Shown: one piece after another, positions 1 through 10,896 of the stretch
How the letters are laid out: each line of letters opens with the position of its first letter
Numbering within the stretch: position 1 is the stretch's first letter
Assembly: GCA_020740775.1 (NCBI GenBank)
Contig: JAHEWK010000009.1
Span: forward strand, 1,240,001 to 1,304,000
Length of the DNA: 64,000 nucleotides
Direction: 5' to 3'
Source of the DNA: Ilyonectria destructans
Taxonomy: Eukaryota > Ascomycota > Sordariomycetes > Hypocreales > Nectriaceae
Notes under the pieces: model-generated
Database searches by the model: none
The model's input: only the letters and a program-made list of their open reading frames with translations
What the model was told of the DNA's origin: nothing
Translations under genes and position numbers: made by a program

Positions 1-562
1 ATACCTTCTAATGGCCGACGAAGTCGAGGCTGTGAGAGGCGAATTAGAACCGGGAGCGGGCGACGAGCAGTGCAATTGCTCCAATCGATGCCACCGACAA
101 AGTTTATTCGCAAGGTCGCCAAGGCGGTCAAGAAGTCGTTGGGCGAGCCGTCGTAGCTCCGAAGATACCGATATTGATCGCGGCAGAAGTCCTTCAGTAG
201 TACTTCATACTCCCCCATCGCCGTCAATAGAAATGAGTGCCAGACAATTGTCCTCGCCTTTCACTCGTGACCCTTCTGTGGCCGTCGTAAACGACGGGCA
301 AGGGGACCTCGGCTACCGACACAGGGTGGCCAAGACATTGCTGTCAATCGGCAATTGGATTGGCACACCGACAGAGGACTTTTTCGACGGCTCAGCTTTC
401 AAGGCTGGGCGAGCTGCAGGATACCCTCTAGTCCCTGCGGAGTCACTTCGAAGCGAAAGACTTCATGGGGGAACAGAGGAAATGAGAGAGTCTGGATCAC
501 AGCTGCTGCAAGTACCTCGTACTGTTCTACGCCGAGATAGTTCTTCAACTAGGATGGGATAG
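1..562 (+). CDS. 3' end of an unrecognised protein gene (partial)
   Basis: The frame is open from the window edge, with no stop before the first ATG at 11, and ends with TAG at 560-562. It is therefore most likely the last exon of a gene entering from the left. The visible part (about 185 aa) starts acidic, then has an Arg/Ser-rich stretch (RSRSRWASRRSS) and a Ser/Pro-rich stretch, and ends with a region around SIGNWIGTPTEDFFDG. This composition resembles a cytosolic, disordered tail of a larger protein. I do not recognise the family and see no catalytic motif. An independent small gene starting at 11 cannot be excluded. Confidence 0.4.
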   Translation, partial: YLLMADEVEAVRGELEPGAGDEQCNCSNRCHRQSLFARSPRRSRSRWASRRSSEDTDIDRGRSPSVVLHTPPSPSIEMSARQLSSPFTRDPSVAVVNDGQGDLGYRHRVAKTLLSIGNWIGTPTEDFFDGSAFKAGRAAGYPLVPAESLRSERLHGGTEEMRESGSQLLQVPRTVLRRDSSSTRMG

Positions 563-990
563 GCAGATAAGGTACATTAGATTATCTAGGCTAGCTAAAC
601 TCAGGATGGACTTTACCTTTTCTTCAACTTCTACCTCTTCTTACTATCTTTCTTCTTCTTTTCATACTTTAGGTGTCTCCCGCGCCGTGGACTGAAATGG
701 TGTCGCCAACGATACCTACCCTATACCGAGCAAATGGCCGAAGAGGACAAAGTTGGCGCATAATGTAACCATTTGAGGTTAGCTTTCCCACGGTCTTGCG
801 CCCGGGTTAGGATTTATCCCTCAGCCAAAGTCGCCGAACTGCACTGGTGATAACTTTACCCGTTACCCCGCGCCAAAGGGATTGCGTCACATCCCCATTG
901 AGCAGCACACTTGCAGCTTTGACATATTGAACTGTAAAATCAGTAGCTACAGCCTCCTCCACTCCGTCACGCATCGATTAGCAACTGAAA
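563..990. other. Intergenic, CT-rich upstream region
   Basis: No gene seen. A pyrimidine-rich tract (about 612-670, mostly CTT repeats) lies upstream of the glyoxalase-like gene, as is common in fungal promoters. Confidence 0.5.
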
Positions 991-1514
991 ATGTTTGCTG
1001 GACTCGCCCACGTTAATATCACTGTGCCGGAAGGCACCCTGGACCTGGCAAATGAATTCTACGCCAGCATTATGGGGTTGACACCACGTCCAGTGCCTGT
1101 TCTGCAGAAGAACACTTTAGCTTGGTATGGTTTCGAAACATGGTCACGAATTTTAGATCAATTATTTCTAACATCTGCAAGGTTCGATATCGGCGACTCC
1201 GGCCAGCAAATCCACGTTGCGTTTGGACGTAACGTTGACCTCGAATCCACAAGGCACCCATGCTTCAAGCTACAGAATAAAGAAGCTCTGGCGGCACTGC
1301 AACTGAAAATTTGGGAACACTTTGAGGCTGGAGGCAGTGCAGCGCCAATGGCAGCGGACAAACCTGGGCAACTTGATTCTGGTAAGTATCTTTGTTCACG
1401 AATCGTGGATCCCAAGGTTACTAATGGGTTCGTCAAGGTGCACAAGGCGTGGAATATCCAGATCGCTTCTTTGCTCGTGACTATGCGGGTAATAGATTGG
1501 AGTTTAGTCTATAG
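991..1514 (+). CDS. VOC / glyoxalase-bleomycin resistance family protein
   Basis: Three exons: 991-1124, 1182-1381 and 1438-1514. The introns (1125-1181 and 1382-1437) have GTATGG/GTAAGT donors and CTAAC/ACTAAT branch points. Splicing gives a protein of about 136 aa that begins MFAGLAHVNITVP and ends with FARDYAGNRLEFSL, the usual last beta strand of a vicinal-oxygen-chelate domain. Candidate metal ligands are the N-terminal His (H8) and the late Glu in RLEF, which suits a single-domain metal-dependent lyase or dioxygenase of the glyoxalase superfamily. The substrate cannot be read from sequence. Ignoring the introns gives a longer, incorrect C-terminus. Confidence 0.8.
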
Positions 1515-1875
1515 GAGGAATTCTTAATGATTTGGGATGTGGCGGTGATTAAGATGGATTGCGGTCTTACATCACAAAGTGCTCACACAATCGTATCTAG
1601 ACTCATCATTTCTAAATGCACGACCACAATAACGCTTGTATCAGAACTGCCGGGTGTTGCCCAAATCGTAGCCGAGACGCTTAAATACCGGTAGGCTCCC
1701 AGTGTCGATGATCTCAACACTGCTGACCTGTGAAGTTGGGCGAATGTCATTACTGGATGAGGAGGATTCAGTGGCCCCATTTCCATCAGCGGGCATAATT
1801 CAATCCACCACATAGCGCCACAACCTCACACGGCGTAGAACCGCCTGTACTCGCCAGCTGTTTTAAGGGCTGATA
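1515..1875. other. Intergenic, convergent 3' regions
   Basis: This separates the glyoxalase-like gene from the convergent hydrolase. No convincing coding sequence is visible on either strand. Confidence 0.5.
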
Positions 1876-2850
1876 TTAAACTATACGAAGTAGTCCGTGG
1901 AGTTTCTCGGCCACATACTCAGGGTTATCAGCCTGGATGAAATGTCCCGCACCAGGGACTTGAAATGGTCCTTGGCTCCTATCTGACTGGGTGAGTTGAG
2001 CTAAGCCCTCGTTGTAGTGATGCCAATACGGGTTAACGTAGGCCTGGATCACCGCAACAGGAATCCCAAGCGACCGTTCGTTATTTTCGGCAAAAGTGAC
2101 AAAATCGTGGCCCAAGACGGTTATGAAAGGTCCGCTGCCGTCAAGTCCCCGAAGACTTGGCGCGTCAGCACGAGGAAGAAGCTGAGTCAGATTCCTGCGG
2201 CTGAGCCCCTCCTTGTTTCCCACGTTCGGGTGGAAGAGCTTTCCAATCTGTTCCCGGGCGATCCGCAGATGTTCTGGCGTAATCCCAGACGGCAGCGTGG
2301 TCTTGTCGAAATCTGGTTCATCTGGGTCTGGGAAGAGGGAGACGAAATCCGAGTCTGTGAGCGTGCTATCGAGGAATAGCACACCGGTGACGGTATTCGG
2401 GTGCTCTTGTGCGAACAAGCGGATGAGTGCGCAGCCAATGGAGTTGCCGACCAGAATCAGCTTCATCTTATCGGAGCCATCCATACCCAGTTTCTCCGTC
2501 GCGATTTGGGTGATCAGTTGGTGTAAATCACCGACGGCACTCATGCAGTCATACGCATGACTAGGGTCGACGGCGCCTTCATCGTCTGGGTCGCGGTCAA
2601 CAGTCTGGCCCTGTCCGAAACGATCGTAGGTGAGGATCGCAGGTAGTCCATCGGGCGAGATTGCTTGTAGCGTGGCAATAGTTGGTGCCCATGCTAGCTG
2701 CGGCAGGCCAAGGCCGTTGACAAACACAATAAGCGACGGACTGGCTGTCTCCGAGGCAGTAGCTGGGGTGAAGCTGTAGGAGAGCTGGGAAGTCGGCTTG
2801 GTCGTGAGACGAATAAAATCGTACGCAAGTTGATCTTGCTCAGACAACAT
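1876..2850 (-). CDS. alpha/beta hydrolase family protein
   Basis: A single exon of 324 aa with an ATG start at 2850. It has an alpha/beta-hydrolase fold pattern: an oxyanion-loop region (FVNGLGLPQLAW, residues 43-54), a nucleophile elbow GNSIG with Ser at about residue 137, a strand ending in LFLDS that could supply the acid, and a C-terminal GAGHFIQ with the catalytic His at about 303. There is no signal peptide, so it is probably intracellular. The length fits esterase or epoxide-hydrolase-like members, and the exact substrate is open. It is transcribed convergently with the glyoxalase-like gene. Confidence 0.8.
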   Translation of the reverse strand: MLSEQDQLAYDFIRLTTKPTSQLSYSFTPATASETASPSLIVFVNGLGLPQLAWAPTIATLQAISPDGLPAILTYDRFGQGQTVDRDPDDEGAVDPSHAYDCMSAVGDLHQLITQIATEKLGMDGSDKMKLILVGNSIGCALIRLFAQEHPNTVTGVLFLDSTLTDSDFVSLFPDPDEPDFDKTTLPSGITPEHLRIAREQIGKLFHPNVGNKEGLSRRNLTQLLPRADAPSLRGLDGSGPFITVLGHDFVTFAENNERSLGIPVAVIQAYVNPYWHHYNEGLAQLTQSDRSQGPFQVPGAGHFIQADNPEYVAEKLHGLLRIV

Positions 2851-3553
2851 CTTGGCGATGCAGACCGGATAATCAATTTAGGCGTTGTTTGTGGATGAGT
2901 GAAGAAAGCCTTCCTACAAATGGCCAGGTCATCATCACCTCGTGGTAAGACGGGTACGGTATTAGTCAGCGATCGTAAGCCTCTAACCGTTAAAACAGAG
3001 TTAAGATACGGTTCGGTCATTTTGGGAGGGACTTTTGTGTAGTTGTCTGGAATTATAATAATCTTGCAGTTTGATATCCCAAGTTCATTATCTATTTTGG
3101 CGTATGTGACGATTTAAGCCTTCTTACTCTGAAAATAGTCTCGAGCGCCCGGAGACTCCACCTCTACTGACTCTCCATAGTTACACACTCAGAAGTACAA
3201 CATGCCGATTGGGCCCCGTCACAATTTGTGCCAGGGTGTTACCAAGTCTAAGGCGAAGCTTCAAGGGTCCATTTTTGAGGTCGCCGATATACGATAGCGG
3301 CCAAGACACGAGCAACGGACCTGGCAAAAGTGGCGCGATGGTACCCCACAATCCACTTGTAGCTTACCTTGGCCCAAATCACCTGCCTAATTTGGGAGAC
3401 ATGATATGTAACAAGGGAAATGGCGAAAAGGGTTGGTCAGATGCATGTAAAAGGGATCCCTTTCCGTCTGCACAAAAGTTGCTGGCTTACCACTACTTCA
3501 GCATCTCACAACCCTCAGATTTGTCGAGAAACAACGCCGTTTTGTTTTATAAC
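2851..3553. other. Intergenic, divergent promoter region
   Basis: Lies between the hydrolase and the acetyltransferase, whose starts face away from each other. An in-frame extension of the acetyltransferase upstream of 3554 has no ATG and is probably 5' leader. No gene seen. Confidence 0.45.
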
Positions 3554-4168
3554 ATGGATTTCAAAGGACTTGCAAACGCGTTCCGGTCTGAACGCCTCGT
3601 CTACCGGGCGTTTGAAGACAATGAAGCCGACAAGCATTTCTTCTTTACTCAGATCGAGAACGACCCCGTCAACACGGCACTTGCCGATCTGAGCATGGTA
3701 CAACCGCGGAACAAGAATCAAACCGATCTTTTGGCCAAAAAGATAGCCGAGTCGACCCTGGGGGTCATGATCTGCATCCCCCCAGGAGGTGACAGCAAGG
3801 AGGACGCTTCACCTGTGCCCATCGGCTTCCTGGTCTTGGGCTGTGGAGGCACGCCCGCGGATCAAGTGCATAGTCGATCGACTAGTCTTGGGATCATGCT
3901 GGCTACTCCTTACCAAGATCAAGGTTACGGCAAAGAAGCCATCAACTGGGGGCTGGACTGGGCGTTTCGATATGGAGGTTACCATCGCGTTGGGCTCGGC
4001 ACATTCTCCTACAATGAGCGTGCTCTGCACCTGTACAAGCAGTTGGGGTTTGTGGAAGAAGGCCGCAGTCGCGAGGCGTACTGGCATGATCGGAAGTGGT
4101 ATGACTTGGTTGGTTTTGGGATACTGGAGAACGAGTGGGCTGCGATGAGAGGTCTAGAAGAAACTTGA
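3554..4168 (+). CDS. GNAT-family N-acetyltransferase
   Basis: Single exon, 204 aa, beginning MDFKGLANAFRSERLVYRAF, a typical start for RimJ/RimL-like GNATs that acetylate amino groups with acetyl-CoA. The acetyl-CoA pyrophosphate loop is visible as YQDQGYGKEA (Q/R-x-x-G-x-G/A), followed by the C-terminal signature FSYNERALHLYKQLGF with the catalytic-region Tyr. The frame stays open upstream but without an ATG, so 3554 is the natural start. The substrate may be a small molecule or a protein N-terminus and is not predictable from sequence. Confidence 0.82.
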   Translation: MDFKGLANAFRSERLVYRAFEDNEADKHFFFTQIENDPVNTALADLSMVQPRNKNQTDLLAKKIAESTLGVMICIPPGGDSKEDASPVPIGFLVLGCGGTPADQVHSRSTSLGIMLATPYQDQGYGKEAINWGLDWAFRYGGYHRVGLGTFSYNERALHLYKQLGFVEEGRSREAYWHDRKWYDLVGFGILENEWAAMRGLEET

Positions 4169-4666
4169 GTGAACGATGATGAGTTGAGTCTGGGACGGTG
4201 TATCTAAGCCTATTTTTTACCTGCAAATAGAACAGCTAATTGTTTCTTTTTGTTATAATGATGCCAAGAGGAGTGAAATGCATCGACCGAAACAATATAC
4301 CACTAAGTTAGAGAATGATTGCACAAGTGTTCCGACACGTCCGTCCAATCTGGCCTGAGCTGAATGATCTTTGGTAAGATCTTGTTTATTTAGCCACTCC
4401 GCGCTTTTCGTCGACTTCGAGGGGGTGATCCAATCGCCCAAACTCTGGTGGCGACTTCGAAAAAATGAGTCATATCGACTCATATACAAGGATGCGAGCC
4501 AAATACACTGGAGTGTTTCGAGAAGTGCTCTTTTGGGTGCCATGCCCGAAAGCATCGACACGCATCTCGGCTTATTATTAATCCGGATAGATAGTTCTCC
4601 ACTCACCTGCGAGCCGAGCTTCAATCCCGGCAAAGCCGCAGCTGTCGTCTTCACCAACATCCAAAC
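4169..4666. other. Intergenic, upstream of the SDR gene
   Basis: No supported gene. Open frames here on both strands lack family features. Confidence 0.45.
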
Positions 4667-5717
4667 ATGAGCGCCCAGCAATCAAAAAAGTCGGTTCTTA
4701 TCACCGGGTAAGTTTCACTTGCTTTAAATGGATTATTTGCCCCTAATTAATGACGAATAGTTGCTCGCCTGGCGGCATCGGCTGCGCACTAGCGCAAGAG
4801 TACCAATCACGCAGTAAGCTTAACATGTGACGGGGTAACCTCCATCTGTCCAATTCTCACATTGCACCATCTGCTAGACTGCAATGTTATCGCCACAGCT
4901 CGTAATCCCAAAGCCCTTGCCGAGTTGGAGGCGATGGGCTTGACCGTGGTCCGTCTCGACGTGGATGACGAAGACAGCATCAATGAGGCTAAAGCGCGGG
5001 TTGAGGAGATCACTGGAGGAAAGCTGGACATCCTGGTGAATAACGCGTAAGGTCACACAACGCCAGGGCAGTTGCACGACTCTAACTTGCTATAGTGGCG
5101 TTCGATATGTCATGCCGTTGACAGATGCAATTCCGGAGCGCGTCCGTTCCGTCTTCGAAACGAATGTCATCTCAGTCATGACGCTCACCAACAAGATGCT
5201 GCCTTTCCTTCTGGCGTCGGAGGGACTTATCGTCAACATCTCCTCTTACTCCGACCGTCTGGGATACCCGTTCAAGGGCGTGTACGCCATGTCCAAGGCA
5301 GCGCTTACATCTTACTCCCGCGGTCTCTCGGTCGAGCTGGCGCACTACAACGTCCGCGTTCTCAACGTCGTAACATCGTTTGTGAGCAGCAAGGGCCAGA
5401 GCGGCGTCGCCGAGCCATGGCCACAAGACAGTTTATTCGACAGCATGCGCGACGTGGGACAGCAGGCCGGAAGCGGAAAGAGGATGACGGCTGAGGAGTA
5501 CGCCAAACATGTTGTGACGGAGACTCTGAGAGGCAAGGGCTGGAGCTTTGGACCGTGGAGGTTCTTTGGGACCAGGGAGATTATGCGAGTCGGCACCATG
5601 TCTACAAAAATGTGGCTTCTGGAGATGCTGGGCGAGGGCTGGATACGATTCTTCATGCTCAGAATGTGGCCGTTCTGGAGACTGAAGGATGCTCTCCAAA
5701 ATAAGAAGAACAATTGA
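4667..5717 (+). CDS. Short-chain dehydrogenase, Ayr1-like (1-acyl-DHAP reductase type)
   Basis: Four exons: 4667-4707, 4761-4813, 4878-5046 and 5096-5717, with short introns of 49-64 bp. The spliced protein begins MSAQQSKKSVLITG and carries the NADP-binding TGCSPGGIG, the ARN cofactor-specificity region after strand 2, LVNNAG, a catalytic Ser in NISSYS and the Tyr/Lys pair in YAMSK. The C-terminus, rich in Trp and hydrophobic residues (MWLLEMLGEGWIRFFMLRMW), suggests membrane association. This matches the Ayr1-like group, which reduces 1-acyl-dihydroxyacetone phosphate in lipid synthesis. Many fungal members are accessory and of unknown substrate. A second member lies at 51876-52760. Confidence 0.85.
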
Positions 5718-6578
5718 GCTTTCCAAGGGAGTAACTTGAATTTCTCTGTATACAGCTATTTATCCTCAAATCAAGAACGTATAACTTTATTTACGATCTG
5801 GTATGCCACGAAAGAAAGATCAGCGTGTCGGTGTGTTCTGGCTCAGAAGTAGTGTTGTTGGACGAAGGCAGTAGCTTATTCAGGAATGTCGAGTTGAGCA
5901 ATGAGCATTGTTGCGTTTAGCAATAGTGATTGTGTTATTCAGGTATCCAATAATTGCCTAGCATAGCTGAAGAATAAAGCCTATAGTCGTGTTTATACGA
6001 GGGTGTCTGGTGAGGTGCAAAGCTGTATCGCTGTGATCCATAGATTCCCGCAATCCAAGAACGCCCCTGCGGCTATTGGCCGAATGGAGAAAGATGTTTG
6101 TAGGGCTGGGTTCTGCCAATGCAGATCTCCTGGTCATGTTCCTGGCCGCTAAATTGCACTATTGTTTAGGACCTCCTACAAGAACTAAGCTCTACCCGAC
6201 AGCACTTCGCACTAGCTATGCAGCTAGCTACTTTGCCCTCGTTCATGGTCGATTTTGTTGTAGAACAGTCCTGGCAAGTTTTTAGTGTCGAGCGGCAATG
6301 AAGCAAGCCGTCTGTCCGTTCTTCGATCTTCCACCACAATCCGCAAAAGTGTCTCTTGACCTGTTAGAGCCAACGCCTGTCATCAACCAACCACACCTGA
6401 CCTTTGAGACATTCAAGTTCGGGCTGGGATTGGCCATGTCTAGGGAGCATGCAAGCCCGCTGCCGTATATGACGTCATCGCACCTGACGTGTTCTGGTCT
6501 GCTCAAAACCTGGGTTTCTGGGATACCCACAGCATTCTGAAGAGTTCTAATGTCGTGAAACAACGACTCGCAGTCAAG
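5718..6578. other. Intergenic, 0.86 kb
   Basis: No gene I can support. Small open frames at 6076-6285 and 6298-6540 have no family resemblance, and the second lies immediately upstream of the GH64 gene as likely promoter/leader. Confidence 0.45.
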
Positions 6579-7715
6579 ATGCCGCAGTCACTCGAAATAG
6601 CCCTCAAGAACGTCTCCAACTCGCATCATCTATATGCCTACGTAACTGGCATAGCCATCCAACACAATAACCAACGTTGTCTCCTCAAAGAAAATGGCAA
6701 GGACCTGTATTTCCCTCAAGAAGTCCCCCAGATAGGCTCCCCCCTCGCAGAAAACTGCGCCATCGCCCTCGGGGCGCCTGGGAAAACAGTCACAATCACC
6801 ATCCCTCAAATCGCCGGAGGACGAATATGGATCTCCGAAGGCAAACTGACTTTTCTGCTGAACCCCGGACCGGCGCTTGTTGAGCCGTCGGTGCTGAATC
6901 CAAGCGATCCAAATGCGGGGGTGGACTTTGGGTTTGTCGAGTTTACGCTGAATGATGCGCAGCTCTATGCGAATATCAGCTACGTGGATTTCGTGCCTAG
7001 GATGCCGATCGCCATCAAGCTCAAGCAGAGCTCGGGAGAGGTTCAGTTTGTGACGGGCATGGCATCTGACGGGTTAGATAGGATGGTGGACGGTCTGGCT
7101 GCACAGGCGCAGAAGGATGGTCGGCCATGGGACAAGTTGGTCGTACATCGAGACGGTCGCAATTTGAGAGTCCTGAATGCGACGCATGGAGACGCTGTGA
7201 ATGCAAACTTCGATGGCTATTATGAGCCGCTCGTCGAAGAAGTGTGGCAGCGCTATGGGTCTGGGCAGAAGATGAGCATCAACACTCAATCCGGTGCAGG
7301 AATCCTCGAGGGCCTCGTGGGCAGCAACGGCACGCTGAAAATCGGAGACGAGGAATTCAACAAGCCAAACACTGCGGATATCTTTGGCTGCAACAGCGGT
7401 CCCTTCACGACCGGACCGTCGCCGATCAGGAACGCCATCATCCCTCGTCTTGCGGCGGCTTTCGTTCGGTCTACCTTGTACCAGTACGATGTGCAGCCAA
7501 GCACCCCGGATACATTCTACCGCCAGGACCCAACGAACCACTATGCCCGACTGGTGCACGAATACAACATCGACCACAAAGGCTATGCGTTTGCGTACGA
7601 CGATGTGCAGCCGGATGGTGGGGACGACCAGTCCGGCAAAGTCAATGCGGGGGATCCGCTGCTTTTCAAGGTTATAGTAGGAGGCCAAGGAGTTCAAGCG
7701 AGTCAAGAGTTGTAA
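6579..7715 (+). CDS. GH64 beta-1,3-glucanase (thaumatin-like fold)
   Basis: Single exon, 378 aa from the ATG at 6579; the frame upstream of it has no other ATG near. The N-terminal beta-barrel motif (LAENCAIALGAPG followed by IPQIAGGRIWIS) and the block FVEFTLND...ANISYVDFVPRMPIAIKL are typical of family GH64. There the Glu of VEF and the Asp of YVDF correspond to the acid/base pair that splits laminarin-type beta-1,3-glucan. The C-terminal half contains the FYRQDPTNHYARLVHEYNID block of this family. No classical signal peptide is seen at the chosen start, which is unusual for a glucanase and could mean non-classical export or a missed 5' exon. A GH43 gene follows 0.5 kb downstream on the same strand. 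Confidence 0.85.
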   Translation: MPQSLEIALKNVSNSHHLYAYVTGIAIQHNNQRCLLKENGKDLYFPQEVPQIGSPLAENCAIALGAPGKTVTITIPQIAGGRIWISEGKLTFLLNPGPALVEPSVLNPSDPNAGVDFGFVEFTLNDAQLYANISYVDFVPRMPIAIKLKQSSGEVQFVTGMASDGLDRMVDGLAAQAQKDGRPWDKLVVHRDGRNLRVLNATHGDAVNANFDGYYEPLVEEVWQRYGSGQKMSINTQSGAGILEGLVGSNGTLKIGDEEFNKPNTADIFGCNSGPFTTGPSPIRNAIIPRLAAAFVRSTLYQYDVQPSTPDTFYRQDPTNHYARLVHEYNIDHKGYAFAYDDVQPDGGDDQSGKVNAGDPLLFKVIVGGQGVQASQEL

Positions 7716-8232
7716 TACTCGACCCACAGGATAGTCAGTGCTTATATAGGTAGGTAAGGTTAGTATTTTCGCAATGAAAGACAATGTGTATGAGCTTAGA
7801 GCGGCACCGGTGCAGGTCCAGAAACGCAACGAGATTGTGATGCGCCTGAGTCTCGTCTCCGAGTTATGTGTCATTGTTACATTACTCCACAGTATTACTC
7901 GTGCGCAAGTAACCATCTGACCTGGTTATACAGGGAGCGAATTTAGGCTATTGAGAGAATTAAGAGTTCGGAGTCCGGTGACGGATAAACTCCCCCGTGC
8001 TCTATTTAATGCTTATCCATGAACCTTACGGCGATCTTGTCCATGTTAGAACCATACGACATAGCGGCTAAATAACCTTGGACGAAACAGACCATCATGG
8101 CCATGTTAGGTGGGGATATAGGTATTGGGTGTGTATAAATAGTACAGCAATCAATAACCAATACCTTGACCCCAGGATTACTGGAAGCCAAGGTGCAACA
8201 CTATTGCAGCGGAAGCTTCTAAAAGCATCGAG
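7716..8232. other. Intergenic between the two glycosidase genes
   Basis: Contains the GH64 3' region and the GH43 promoter, including TATAAATA at 8134-8141 about 95 bp before the GH43 ATG. No gene seen. Confidence 0.5.
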
Positions 8233-10031
8233 ATGAGACTCCTTCAGGGTCTTCGCTTGGCCCTCTTGGCCTATATTTCCCCTATTCACTGTCGAAACTC
8301 TTCCTTCTTGAACCCAATTCTTCCCGGATGGCACTCCGACCCTAGCTGCATCTTAGTACCAGAATGGGACGACACATACTTTTGCACGACCTCGACCTTT
8401 ATCGCGTTCCCCGGACTTCCTGTCTACGCTAGCAAGGACCTCATCAACTGGAAACTGGCCAGCAATGCATTGAACCGAGTCGAACAGCTTCCAGAACTTG
8501 CCATTTCTGCTCCAGGTCAGCAGGAAGGGACGTATGCAAATACCATTCGCTTTCACGACGGCGCGCTGTACCTGATTACCACATATCTTTCGAGTGTAGC
8601 GTCTCCTAAGATCCTTATTTTCTCGACGACGGATGCTTGGGCGGACGAAGCATGGGGTGACCCGATCGAAATCGTGAATGCATCCGGTGGGGACCCGGAC
8701 TTGTTCTGGGATGATGATGGCGCGCTGTACGTTGCGCAGGCCATCTGGGGAGAGCATGGTAGCATCAAAAATGAAAAGATCGATCTGTCGTCTGGCAAGA
8801 TCCTTGAAAGCGCAGTTTCGTGGAGTGGAACCGGTGGTCGCTGGCCAGAAGGTCCCCATATCTACAAGAAAGACGGCTGGTATTATCTGCTAATTGCCGA
8901 GGGCGGAACCGAACTACTTCACAAAGTCACCATCGCCCGTTCCAAAGACGCCATGGGTCCCTACGAAGGATACGAGTCCAACCCAATCTTGACGAATAGT
9001 GGTACCGACGAATACTTCCAGTGCGTTGGCCACGCCGATCTCTTCCAAGATACCCAGGGAAACTGGTGGGGCGTCGCCCTGTCTTCCCGCTCCGGACCCG
9101 AGTGGTCGATATATCCAATGGGACGTGAGACAGTGCTTTTCCCTGTGCGTTGGGACGAGGGTGAGTGGCCCGTCTTGGAGCCTGTCCGTGGTCATATGTC
9201 CGGACCACTTCCGCCAGCAAGCTCCGATGTTCCTGGTAAAGGCCCATGGATCAATGCCGATGAGGTCGTAGACTTTGAACCTGGATCGAGGCTCCCTAGG
9301 AACTGGCATCAGTGGCGAGCGCCGACGAAAAACCTCCTTCAAGTTTCGCCCCCTGAACGACCTCATACACTTAAAATCACACCGTCGCAGGCAAACCTCA
9401 CAGCCGACATCAACTTCGACCCGCGTGATGGTCTCGGATTTATTGGTCGCATTCAAGCCCATACACTGTTCAACTTCAGCGTCGACCTATCGTTTCACCC
9501 CGTGTCGTGTGGAGAGGAGGCTGGCGTCACTCTTTTTCTCACGCAGTATCAGCACATCGATCTTGGTCTCGTTGGCCCAGGACACTGTAATGGCACCAAG
9601 GGTGACTCGACGCGCCTCCGTTTCCGTGCAACAACATTCGGAAAACCACAGGAAGCAGCCCCGGAAACAAAGACCATAACACTGCCTGATTCGTGGCGTC
9701 GAGGTTCACTTCGACTGACGATATGGGCGAGCGATGATACGACCTACCGATTCCTTGCTGGGCCAATATCGAAAAGCCATCAGGCCATCGAGATTGGCAG
9801 TGTAGATTCAACACTCCTGAGCGGTGGGAGCGGTCCATTCACTGGTAAGTCTAACTACAGTTCCCAGATCGTGATGCCCCTAATCAAGTGTTGACACAAT
9901 CAGGGACGCTCGTGGGCGTTTACGCTACAACTAATGGAGAGGAGGGCTCAACGCCAGCATACTTTAGTCGGTGGAGATACACGGGTGTGGCGCAAAAGAT
10001 TGACCATGATGAGATCGTGTATTTGCACTAG
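8233..10031 (+). CDS. Secreted GH43 glycosidase (beta-xylosidase/arabinofuranosidase type)
   Basis: Two exons, 8233-9844 and 9904-10031; the intron 9845-9903 starts GTAAGT and ends ATCAG. The ATG is followed by a signal-peptide-like stretch (LLQGLRLALLAYISPIHC). The GH43 five-blade propeller residues are clear: catalytic base Asp in GWHSDPS, pKa-modulating Asp in GGDPDLFWDDDG, and acid Glu in WPEGPHIYKKDGWYYL. A C-terminal beta-sandwich follows and ends in exon 2 with YFSRWRYTGVAQ. Substrate is probably xylan or arabinan side chains. At about 580 aa it fits the two-domain beta-xylosidase/arabinofuranosidase branch. Several N-glycosylation sequons agree with secretion. Confidence 0.88.
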
Positions 10032-10362
10032 CTAGGTTTTGTCCAACCCTGCTGCTATTGCCCTTGCGGTTGAATCTGGCCAGCGGCATAGCTGCAAGCA
10101 CAAAGCCGCAATCCCCAAATATCCCATCGTCTTTCAGCGCAATCTCGTTTCCAGCTTCAAAACTACCACTATGAATACCGATTGTCGTAGGCCGTGACCG
10201 TCCTCTTGCTTCACTGCCAAGTCCGAGGAATTTCAGTCGAGAACGATTCCCATACAGCCTAATATCAGGAATCCCCACTCAAGTAACCGTACAGACAATT
10301 GTAGCCACCTCCCTTCTTCGACATGAGACTCCAAACAGTCCCTGGCTCGCGCGGCCATTACT

Positions 10363-10738
10363 TCAGTTCGTGATATTATCGTAGTATCGTGCCAGGCTCG
10401 AGGTGCGGTAATTTATCTCGGAGGACTCTAAAACATCTTGAGGTGTGCGTGAAAATAATAAACCACCGTCCATCCTCAAATCCGGCATATTGCCAAAGAT
10501 CGCAGCAGTCGTTGCTAGCCGCGGCGTAAATGTCAAGCCGTTCAATGGTGCGCTAAGCGGAAGCGCAGACCTCTGGCATATATGACCGTGTCAGAAGTCA
10601 TGAAATTGCCTCACTCGTCGTGTTGATTCGGGTTACTGATTGATCCATTTCGCTCAGCTTGGCCTCTTGGTACATGTCGGCAACCGCATTCAGGCTTGGC
10701 TCCACGCGGAGGACATAGTTGATCAGTTTCCAGACAGG
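10363..10738 (-). pseudogene. Coding-like scraps downstream of the bZIP gene
   Basis: Two stretches on the minus strand read like protein but lack a start. At 10738-10598 the frame reads PVWKLINYVLRVEPSLN and continues to a TGA. At 10560-10363 another frame contains LTFTPRLATTAAIFG and ends with TGA. A GTGAGG donor and a branch/CCAG acceptor between them could form a 47-bp intron, but the reading phases do not agree. They may be 3' exons of the bZIP-like gene upstream in a worn state, or remains of a separate gene. Family not recognised. Confidence 0.3.
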
Positions 10739-10896
10739 TCCTATTCATTATCATCAGCATCTGCCAGGTGCCGCGTTCAAAAGTGTGGATGGGATGATGC
10801 AATGATGCACATACCTCTCAAGTCTATGAAACGTGATTCGACGGCACGATAGCGTCAAATGGTTGACTTCTAATGGGCACATCTTCTCAAATTCAC

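Noticed and set aside
3209..3553. N-terminal extension of the acetyltransferase frame
   Set aside because: It has no ATG, and the GNAT-like start at 3554 fits the family.
7074..7916. Long open frame of 280 codons on the minus strand
   Set aside because: It is antisense to the GH64 gene, whose catalytic motifs are clear, and shows no family features of its own.
9964..10278. 104-codon open frame on the minus strand
   Set aside because: Partly antisense to the last GH43 exon; no start or family support, although its composition is slightly coding-like.
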